NCBI RefSeq assembly: GCF_009936035.1
Contig: NZ_QWEO01000001.1
Location: forward strand, 186,001 to 250,000
Origin: Neglectibacter sp. X58
Lineage (GTDB): Bacteria > Bacillota > Clostridia > Oscillospirales > Acutalibacteraceae
Length of the DNA stretch: 64,000 bases
Reading direction: 5' to 3'
Shown here in pieces: positions 58,085-64,000 of the stretch (positions are counted from its first letter, which is position 1; every line of letters starts with the position of its first letter). The notes beneath the pieces were generated by a model that did no database searches, was not told the DNA's origin, and saw only the letters and a program-made list of their open reading frames with translations. The translations under genes and the position numbers were made by a program.

Positions 58085-59098
58085 ATGAGAGCAGCGGCCT
58101 TTTTAGGAAATAAGACCTTTGAGGTACAAGAGCGGGAAATCCCCCATGCAGGCCCTGGCGAAGTAGTTATCCGCAACATGGCCTGCGGCGTGTGCGGCAC
58201 AGACGTGCATATCTACCATGGCGAGCCTGGCTCCGCCGATGTAAATCCCCCTGTGGTGCTGGGCCACGAGTATGCCGGCGAAGTGGTGGAAACAGGGGAG
58301 GGCGTCACAGCCCTCAAAGCAGGCGACCACGTCACCGTAGACCCCAACATTTACTGCGGGGCCTGTGAATACTGCCAGAACGGCAAAAAGCAGCTCTGTG
58401 AAACGATGCAGGCCATCGGTGTCACCCGGGACGGGGGCTTTGCACAGTACAGCGTGGTTCCCGTAAGCCAAGCCTTTAAACTGTCAGAAGATTTGCCCTA
58501 TGAATGGGGCGCTATGGCAGAGCCTGTGGCCTGCTGCCTCCACGGCATCGACCTGGCTGGCATCCGGCCCGGAGATACCGTATGCATTGTGGGAGGCGGG
58601 GCCATCGGGCTTATCATGCTCCAGCTTGCAAAGCTTTCCGGCGCTGCCAGGCTGGTGGTCAGCGAGCCTAACCAGAAGCGCCGGGAGGCTGCCCTGAAGC
58701 TGGGCGCAACCCTGGCCATCGACCCCACCGATCCCAAAGCTAAGGAGTCCATGGCTTGTGAAGCAAACGTGGTTATCGAGTGCGTGGGCAATACCCCCGC
58801 TGTGCAGAGCGCCTTTGACTTTGCCAAAAAGGGTGCCACTATTGTCCTGTTCAGCGTCCCCAAGGTGGACGGCACCTTCCAGCTTCCTCTGTTTGATATG
58901 TACAAGAAGGAGCTGACTGTAAAAGGCTCTTTTGTAAATCCCGACACCCATCACCGGGCCGTCCAGCTTCTCAATGCGGGCAAGCTGGATTTCACCCCCA
59001 TCATCACCCACCGCTTCCCCTTGGGCAAAATGGCGGAAGCCATTGCAGAGCAGATGAGCAGCGAGTCCATTAAAGTTGTTGTCTGTCCCCAGGAGTAA
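58085..59098 (+). CDS. zinc-dependent medium-chain alcohol dehydrogenase
   Basis: 337 residues. Catalytic zinc ligands in 'CGVCGTDVHIYHG' and 'GHEYAGEVVETGEGV'; structural zinc Cys in 'CGACEYCQNGKKQLC'; NAD(P) motif 'VCIVGGGAIGLIMLQLAK'. It resembles sorbitol/threonine-type dehydrogenases (Tdh/GutB-like), but the substrate cannot be fixed. The start ATG 58085 follows GAGAGGAAAAAC. It sits after the hydrogenase terminator and has its own terminator, so it may be independent. Confidence 0.9.
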   Translation: MRAAAFLGNKTFEVQEREIPHAGPGEVVIRNMACGVCGTDVHIYHGEPGSADVNPPVVLGHEYAGEVVETGEGVTALKAGDHVTVDPNIYCGACEYCQNGKKQLCETMQAIGVTRDGGFAQYSVVPVSQAFKLSEDLPYEWGAMAEPVACCLHGIDLAGIRPGDTVCIVGGGAIGLIMLQLAKLSGAARLVVSEPNQKRREAALKLGATLAIDPTDPKAKESMACEANVVIECVGNTPAVQSAFDFAKKGATIVLFSVPKVDGTFQLPLFDMYKKELTVKGSFVNPDTHHRAVQLLNAGKLDFTPIITHRFPLGKMAEAIAEQMSSESIKVVVCPQE

Positions 59099-59111
59099 TT
59101 ATTTATTAGGT

Positions 59112-59165
59112 AAAAGCAGCAGCCCCCGGCGCACGTTTTTGTGTACCGGGGGCTGCTGCATACAA
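59112..59165. terminator. bidirectional terminator
   Basis: GCAGCAGCCCCCGG pairs with CCGGGGGCTGCTGC; A/T-rich flanks on both sides serve the converging genes. Confidence 0.85.
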
Positions 59166-59174
59166 AAATTTTTT

Positions 59175-60818
59175 CTATTTAAACACCAGCATATGGTTCA
59201 GCTTCCGCTCTTGCGGCCCATACAGCCACTGCCCGTCCACAAACAGGTTGGTAGAGCCGCCGCCGTCACAGTTCACAGCGTCCTGGCACCCCAGGCTCAC
59301 CATGATTTTCGAGAGACTGCTCAGGTTTGTGTTGGCGGTGAGCAGCATAATTTTCCCGTCCTGCTTAATGCCGATGCAGGCCCGCCTGGCGTTGTATACG
59401 GTAATGCCAGGATCTTTGAAGCCCTCGGCCCGGTAAGTGTCAGCATTGCCATATACCATGCCGTTTTTCACAATGCGCGGCCCTAAGCCAATGGAAAGCT
59501 TGATGTCCTGGGTGGAAGCGCCTTCATAGCTGCGCTGCAAATCAACCCGGTCGCCCACCTGGGCTGTGTCAAAGAAAGCGTCCGCACTTGCCCGGCGGCT
59601 GCGCTGGGCAAGCACATAGCCGTCGGAAGGGATATTCACATCTGTGTTGTGCAGCACCTGGGTGATAAACCCGCCGGAGCTTACCACCACAGCGTCCCGG
59701 GCGGTAAAGGTCAGGCTGGTGCCGAAATCTTTGGTAAACACCACCCGGGTGGTGTCCTGGGGCACCATAGGCTTCTGGTTAAAGCCCACGTTCTCCAAAG
59801 CGGCTTCCCCTTGGGCGCTGTGCAGCACAGCCCTGTGGCGGGTGGCAAAATTTTCTATGGAGCAGTTTCCCCTAGAGTCCATCACAAAGGCAGACTTTGC
59901 CGGGGCAAACAGGTTGTCCACTGTCAGCACCTTCCCGCCGCTTATCATGGTGCCTATGGGGATGTAAGAGTCCATATAGAAAAAGGCGGCGTTTACAGCG
60001 ATAACAGCTCCGGAACGGCTCACTAAGGAGCCAGGCCCTTCCCGTCCGGTAATTTTGTTCTGGGCCAGCATAACGCTGGAAGAAAAGCTGTGAGGGTCAA
60101 ACACCACTGCCCGTACTGGCACGCCGTTGACACGCTTTTGCACAATTTCATACCGTTCTGTATTGCATTTGTTTAAAAAGCGGGCATACAGGGAAGCAGC
60201 CTCCGCCCGGTTGGCAGTCTGGGTGGGGCGGAAGGTGCGGTCAGTATAGCCGTTGAGTATCCCGGCCCGCTGGCAGGCAGAAACGCTTGCGGCAGCATAG
60301 GAGCTGATTTTCCAGCCGTCAGAAAAAGACATAGCCGGGTTCACCGCGTTCATTTTCCTGCCGGTAGCCTTGGAAAAGTTCGCCACCATCACCGCCAAGT
60401 CCTGGCGGCTCACCGGAGAGTCCGGCCCAAAGGTGCCGTCACCCCGGCCCTTTACCACGCTGCTTTCCACAGCCCAGTTGATATAAGGGTTGGCCCAATG
60501 CCCCTGTGGCACGTCCTTAAAGCTGCCCTTAAAAGCATACTGCTTGATTTCCGCCGGGGTAAGCAGGGTTTTGCACAGCATGGCGGCAAAGGCTCCCCGG
60601 CTCAGCCGCCCTCCGGGGGAAAAGCGGTTCGCCCCAGTGCCTTGGATAATGCCCTTGTCCACTAGGTCCAGCACATCTTTGGCATACCAGGCGGTGGGGG
60701 GCACATCGGAAAAAAATCCGGCGGCAAGGGCGGGCCTTATGGACAGCGCGGAAAAAAACAGGCAGCAGGCAAGAAGCGCCGCCAGGAGCCGCAGCCCCTT
60801 CCTTTTGTGCAAATGCAT
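59175..60818 (-). CDS. secreted SLH-domain phosphodiester glycosidase (NAGPA/DUF2233)
   Basis: 547 residues. Signal peptide (to about residue 32, 'ALA-A'), three S-layer homology repeats ('FFSDVPPTAWYAKDVLDLVDKGIIQGTG', 'FKDVPQGHWANPYINWAVE', 'FSDGWKISSYAAASVSACQRAGILNGYTDRTFRP') that bind wall polymer, then a NAGPA-like domain with 'AVNAAFFYMDSYIPIGTMISGGK' and the signature 'AVNCDGGGSTNLFVDG'. The catalytic domain may remove sugar-phosphodiester groups from extracellular glycans (family inference). It is monocistronic. Confidence 0.88.
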   Translation of the reverse strand: MHLHKRKGLRLLAALLACCLFFSALSIRPALAAGFFSDVPPTAWYAKDVLDLVDKGIIQGTGANRFSPGGRLSRGAFAAMLCKTLLTPAEIKQYAFKGSFKDVPQGHWANPYINWAVESSVVKGRGDGTFGPDSPVSRQDLAVMVANFSKATGRKMNAVNPAMSFSDGWKISSYAAASVSACQRAGILNGYTDRTFRPTQTANRAEAASLYARFLNKCNTERYEIVQKRVNGVPVRAVVFDPHSFSSSVMLAQNKITGREGPGSLVSRSGAVIAVNAAFFYMDSYIPIGTMISGGKVLTVDNLFAPAKSAFVMDSRGNCSIENFATRHRAVLHSAQGEAALENVGFNQKPMVPQDTTRVVFTKDFGTSLTFTARDAVVVSSGGFITQVLHNTDVNIPSDGYVLAQRSRRASADAFFDTAQVGDRVDLQRSYEGASTQDIKLSIGLGPRIVKNGMVYGNADTYRAEGFKDPGITVYNARRACIGIKQDGKIMLLTANTNLSSLSKIMVSLGCQDAVNCDGGGSTNLFVDGQWLYGPQERKLNHMLVFK

Positions 60819-61017
60819 GGGTATTCCTCCTTCGTTTCAAGCATTCTTTAACATAATATACCACAATTAGCCTGAAAAGTCCATGAAAAAAGAAAAGTGG
60901 CGGAAATTACCTGAAAAGATCCCAATTATTATTTGCATTTTTCTCTGATTTCCTGTAATATGTATCCATAGGGATTTTGCTTTTTCCCTTATCCCATTTT
61001 AATTGGAGGGTAAAACT

Positions 61018-61950
61018 ATGATTTGTCCTAAGTGCGGCAGGAATATCCCGGACGGGAGCGTGTGCCCCTGTTCCTACAATACTCCTGTATTGTCCTCAAA
61101 TCCGGCTGTGAACACCTTAAAAACCATTGGATCCTCACCTCTGTTCCTGGTAGTGTCAATCCTTTTGTCCATCGCGCCTGTGCTGACCATTGCCAGTCAG
61201 TTGGGTCTGCGTGACAATATGTGGGATTTGTTCTACTATGCCATGCAGTTAGACCTGGATCCCAGCCTGTTCTACCCGGTTATAGACGCCGCCAGCAGCA
61301 TGTCCGTTGCAGGCGCGGTGCTTTCCGCGGTTCCCGCCATCCTCGTTGCGGTGGCCATGTGGATTACTTACGCCAGTTGCCGCGATACCCAAAGCGGCAA
61401 TGTCTCCACAGCAGGGCTTACCATCTGCAAGGTGCTCTCCATCATTTCGCTGGTGTGCATATGCATTTTTGCCGCCATACTGGTGCTGTTCATGGTGATA
61501 CTTTTGATCGCGGGTGTAGCAGAGGCTGCCAATGATGTCTATGGTTATGACGCCAGCATAGCCCAGGCAGGTATCGCTGTGCTGCTGGTGCTGTTTGTCA
61601 TCCTGGCGGCAGTTTTGGCTCTGGCGGTTATTTACCAGGTCTGCGTGATTAAAACTATCAACCGCATCAAGGCTACCGCCACCACAGGCGTGCCGGACAA
61701 CCGCATTCCCAATTTCCTGGTTGTGATGAATTACATTGAGGCAGCAGGCATGGTGCTGGCAGGCCTTGCCAATCTCTTTACCACGCCCATCCTGGGCCTT
61801 GGCTCCCTGGTAGGCGCCGCCACCCTGGTGATTATCTCCATCATCCTCACCCGCTACCGCTCCGGCATGACCCTGCTCATGTACCCGCCCGTACAGCCCG
61901 TCTATCCCCAGCAGCCCACGCCTCCCCAGGGGCCGGGGAATTGGGGATAA
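61018..61950 (+). CDS. zinc-ribbon multi-pass membrane protein
   Basis: 310 residues. Starts with a zinc ribbon-like 'ICPKCGRNIPDGSVCPC', followed by about six hydrophobic helices and a Pro/Gln-rich C-terminus ('PPVQPVYPQQPTPPQGP'). This arrangement is common in uncharacterised clostridial membrane proteins; I know no function. TTGGAGGG precedes ATG 61018. A short secreted protein gene follows 28 bp later, and the two may be co-transcribed. Confidence 0.75.
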   Translation: MICPKCGRNIPDGSVCPCSYNTPVLSSNPAVNTLKTIGSSPLFLVVSILLSIAPVLTIASQLGLRDNMWDLFYYAMQLDLDPSLFYPVIDAASSMSVAGAVLSAVPAILVAVAMWITYASCRDTQSGNVSTAGLTICKVLSIISLVCICIFAAILVLFMVILLIAGVAEAANDVYGYDASIAQAGIAVLLVLFVILAAVLALAVIYQVCVIKTINRIKATATTGVPDNRIPNFLVVMNYIEAAGMVLAGLANLFTTPILGLGSLVGAATLVIISIILTRYRSGMTLLMYPPVQPVYPQQPTPPQGPGNWG

Positions 61951-61978
61951 GCCCTCAAAATCAGGGAAAGTGATGTGC

Positions 61979-62482
61979 ATGAAAACCATTATCAGAGCTT
62001 TGCTCCGCTCATTGGCGGCGCTGTCCGTTGTCATATTGCTCACCGTTATAACTGCCAACGCCCAGCATTATTTTGCGATCTGGTATGACGCTGATGTGGA
62101 AAAGGAATGGGTGGGGGAGGATATCTATATTGTAAATGAAAATGCCACGCTGACGGTATTGGGCTTTGAACATATCCCGCCAACGGAACGTGCAGGCGCA
62201 CGCGTAGACATCATGGTGAATATCCATGGGGACGCCGAACTGCCCTGGCACTATGACGGCAATAACTATCGGCTGCAATATTATCAGGACGGAAAATGGT
62301 ATGTGGTAGGCCACCCGCTTGCCGTACCCGCAGTAGGAGCAAATTGGATGCCTGCCGGTGACACGGTGATGCGTTACCGGATACCGCTGACTGTGTTGCA
62401 GCAGTCCGGTACCTTTCGGTTATATGTTTATCCTTTAGGCTTTTGCGATGTTCCAGGTTTGAACGACACAGACGGCTGCTGA
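61979..62482 (+). CDS. small secreted or membrane-anchored protein of unknown function
   Basis: 167 residues: N-terminal signal or anchor ('KTIIRALLRSLAALSVVILLTVITANA'), then about 135 extracellular residues rich in Tyr, Trp and Val, with beta-sandwich-like character ('YDGNNYRLQYYQDGKWYVVG', 'YRIPLTVLQQSGTFRLYVYP'). The C-terminal part resembles immunoglobulin-like cell-surface domains of the kind found with 'GTYRLV' motifs, but I cannot name the family. ATG 61979 is preferred; AGGGAAA lies about 10 nt upstream. Confidence 0.65.
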   Translation: MKTIIRALLRSLAALSVVILLTVITANAQHYFAIWYDADVEKEWVGEDIYIVNENATLTVLGFEHIPPTERAGARVDIMVNIHGDAELPWHYDGNNYRLQYYQDGKWYVVGHPLAVPAVGANWMPAGDTVMRYRIPLTVLQQSGTFRLYVYPLGFCDVPGLNDTDGC

Positions 62483-62498
62483 AACAAAAATAATAGAG

Positions 62499-62533
62499 AA
62501 AACCGGCGGGGCGCAAGCTCTGCCGGTTCTTTC
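62499..62533. terminator. bidirectional terminator
   Basis: AACCGGC pairs with GCCGGTT, extended by GGGC/GCTC, with TTCTTTC on the plus side and TTTTCTC on the minus side. It serves the plus-strand gene and serA. Confidence 0.75.
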
Positions 62534-62555
62534 TATGCCATTTTTTCAGTTCAAA

Positions 62556-63713
62556 TTACTCAATCACCCGGATCTTCACCACATGCTCCAGTTTCGAGAA
62601 GGTGCCCCCGGGCAGATCCCCGGTCACGTCCAGAATGGTGTAGGCATATTCCCCCCGGGACTTGCTCTGCATGTTCTCAATGTTAATCCCGGCCTGGCCG
62701 CAGGCAGCGGCAAAGATGGCAATGGTGTTGGGCAGGTTCTTGTGAATCAGGCACACCCGCTTGGTGCCCGGCTCCCGGGCCATAGAGAGGGAGGGCAGGT
62801 TCACAGCATTTTTGATGTTGCCGTTTTCCAGATAGTCCTTCATCTGATCCACAGCCATCTCCGCGCAATTGTCCTCGCTTTCCGGTGTGGAAGCGCCCAG
62901 GTGGGGGAGGGCCGTCACATTCTCCGCGCCAATCAGGCAGTCAGCCGGGAAGTCTGTGGCGTAAGCCGCCATCTTGCCGCTTGCAAGAGCCTCGCAGAGC
63001 GCGGCACTGTCGCACAGCTCCCCCCGGGCGAAGTTTAAAAGCCGCACGCCGTCCCTCATCTTGCCAATGGTCTCCCCGTTTATCATACCCTTTGTGTCTT
63101 TGGTCGCAGGCAGATGCAGGGAGATATAGTCGCAGTTTGCGTAAATCTCGTCTAAAGAAAGGGAGCGCTTCACAGAGCTGGAAAGCCGCCAGGCCGCCTC
63201 CACAGAGAGGAAGGGGTCATAGCCGTAAACCGTCATGCCCAAGGCCTCGGCGGCATTTGCCACCAGGATGCCGATGGCCCCCAGGCCCACCACGCCCAGG
63301 GTTTTGCCGCTGATTTCCGGCCCCGCAAACTGGGACTTGCCCTTCTCCACCAGCTTGCCCACAGCGTCGCCTTCCCCCTTAAGGGTTTTCACCCAGTCCA
63401 TGGCGGCGGGGATTTTCCGGGAGGTGAGCAGCAGGGCGCACAGCACCAGCTCTTTCACAGCATTGGCGTTAGCCCCCGGGGTATTGAACACCACAATGCC
63501 CTTTTCCGTGCATTTGTCCACAGGGATATTGTTCACCCCAGCCCCAGCCCTGGCTATAGCCAGCAGGGTTTCCGGCAAATCCATGTCGTGCATGGCGGCA
63601 GAGCGCACGAGAATGCCCTCTGGCTCCTGTATTTCCGGGGAGAAGGTGTAAGCCTCCCCAAAGCGTTTGGTGCCCACAGGACTTATCTTGTTTAAGCACA
63701 GTATCTTATGCAT
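62556..63713 (-). CDS. serA: D-3-phosphoglycerate dehydrogenase with ACT domain
   Basis: 385 residues. First step of serine synthesis: 3-phosphoglycerate to 3-phosphohydroxypyruvate. NAD motif 'GLGAIGILVANAAEALG', substrate-binding 'RAGAGVNNIPVDKC', catalytic Arg in 'NFARGELCD' and His in 'ALPHLGASTPESEDNCA', then a C-terminal ACT domain ('RVCLIHKNLPNTIAIFAAACGQAGINIENMQSKSRGEYAYTILDV') for serine feedback. The start at 63713 follows GGAAAGGATGG by about 9 nt. It lies 41 bp after serC on the same strand, forming a serC-serA operon. Confidence 0.96.
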   Translation of the reverse strand: MHKILCLNKISPVGTKRFGEAYTFSPEIQEPEGILVRSAAMHDMDLPETLLAIARAGAGVNNIPVDKCTEKGIVVFNTPGANANAVKELVLCALLLTSRKIPAAMDWVKTLKGEGDAVGKLVEKGKSQFAGPEISGKTLGVVGLGAIGILVANAAEALGMTVYGYDPFLSVEAAWRLSSSVKRSLSLDEIYANCDYISLHLPATKDTKGMINGETIGKMRDGVRLLNFARGELCDSAALCEALASGKMAAYATDFPADCLIGAENVTALPHLGASTPESEDNCAEMAVDQMKDYLENGNIKNAVNLPSLSMAREPGTKRVCLIHKNLPNTIAIFAAACGQAGINIENMQSKSRGEYAYTILDVTGDLPGGTFSKLEHVVKIRVIE

Positions 63714-63754
63714 GTTGCATACCATCCTTTCCGTCCATTCATTATGGCTCAAAA

Positions 63755-64000
63755 TTACCCGTTGGCCTTCTCAAAATCCCGCATAAAGGCCACCAGCTTT
63801 TCAATGCCCTCCACAGGCATGGCGTTGTAGATGGAAGCCCGCATACCGCCCACACTGCGGTGGCCCTTCAGGTTCACAAATCCCGCTGCGGCGGCCTCCT
63901 TTACAAATTTTGCGTCCATGTCCGCGTCCCCCGTCACAAAGGTGACGTTCATAATGGACCGGCTGTCTTTCCTGGCGCAGGGCTTAAACAGCTTGGAGCT
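63755..64000 (-). CDS. serC: phosphoserine aminotransferase, C-terminal part
   Basis: Only the last 81 residues are inside the window; the frame is open to the right edge ([20 protein letters not shown], then [20 protein letters not shown]). 'SRSIMNVTF', '[28 protein letters not shown]' is the conserved SerC end. It converts 3-phosphohydroxypyruvate and glutamate to phosphoserine. The short gap to serA supports one operon for serine synthesis. Confidence 0.94.
   Translation of the reverse strand, partial: SSKLFKPCARKDSRSIMNVTFVTGDADMDAKFVKEAAAAGFVNLKGHRSVGGMRASIYNAMPVEGIEKLVAFMRDFEKANG

Overview
The window looks like chromosome from a spore-forming anaerobic member of the Clostridia, probably Lachnospiraceae-like, with moderately high GC. 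The evidence is a set of endospore genes (a SpoVM-like microprotein, SPOCS/LysM coat protein, SpoIVA, a SpoIVFB-like protease, SpoIID, a PdaA-like deacetylase), fermentative and hydrogen metabolism (Rex, AdhE, [FeFe]-hydrogenases), a tyrosine T-box and Firmicutes-type signals throughout. No rRNA, tRNA, CRISPR array or intact mobile element was seen. Most genes are housekeeping. The accessory signal lies in dispersed repeats, one decayed plasmid/ICE-type gene, and several unusual gene fusions.

Layout. 1-2.1 kb: end of tex, a zinc-ribbon protein, nagA. 2.2-6.7 kb: sporulation block (SpoVM-like, a 162-bp inverted-repeat element, a sigma-E-type promoter, SPOCS/LysM protein, spoIVA, a membrane protein, an M50 protease). 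6.8-13 kb: membrane protein, citrate synthase, spoIID, mscS, a uridine-kinase-like gene, pdaA-like deacetylase. 13.3-15.7 kb: two-component pair. 15.7-16.4 kb: 640 bp without a gene, with palindromes and a purine-rich strand. 16.4-21.2 kb: Na/Pi cotransporter, FNT channel, ECF sigma with a membrane partner. 21.5-27.9 kb: F-type ATP synthase operon a-c-b-(delta/alpha fusion)-gamma-beta-epsilon. 28-33.2 kb: repeat copy, chemoreceptor, toprim pseudogene, GH3 glycosidase. 33.3-43.4 kb: lgt-folD-dxs-tlyA-nadK-argR-recN, then T-box-GNAT-tyrS. 43.6-48.5 kb: a TetM-like GTPase fused to a Rae1/YacP-type nuclease (minus strand), birA-bioY-DUF1284. 48.8-59.1 kb: rex-adhE-kinase-like-[2Fe-2S] protein-hydS-PP2C-hydA-Zn alcohol dehydrogenase. 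59-64 kb: SLH/phosphodiester glycosidase protein, two unknown membrane or secreted proteins, serA and the end of serC.

Main observations. (1) A conserved hairpin element occurs four times (nagA, mscS, lgt, hydS). It places a Shine-Dalgarno-like AAAGGA on one side of a roughly 50-nt stem-loop and an ATG on the other side, always 2 nt from the stem. The native start codon follows 12, 13 or 14 nt later, so the upstream ATG is in frame, out of frame, or ends in a mini-ORF overlapping the real start. This looks like a mobile or recurrent translation-initiation module. (2) A ribosome-protection-type GTPase is fused to a ribosome-associated-endonuclease-like NYN domain, suggesting a one-protein A-site surveillance system. 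(3) The ATP synthase has no separate delta gene; a delta C-terminal-like domain is fused to the N-terminus of alpha. (4) Two copies of an inverted-repeat family each sit exactly on the stop codon of the upstream gene.
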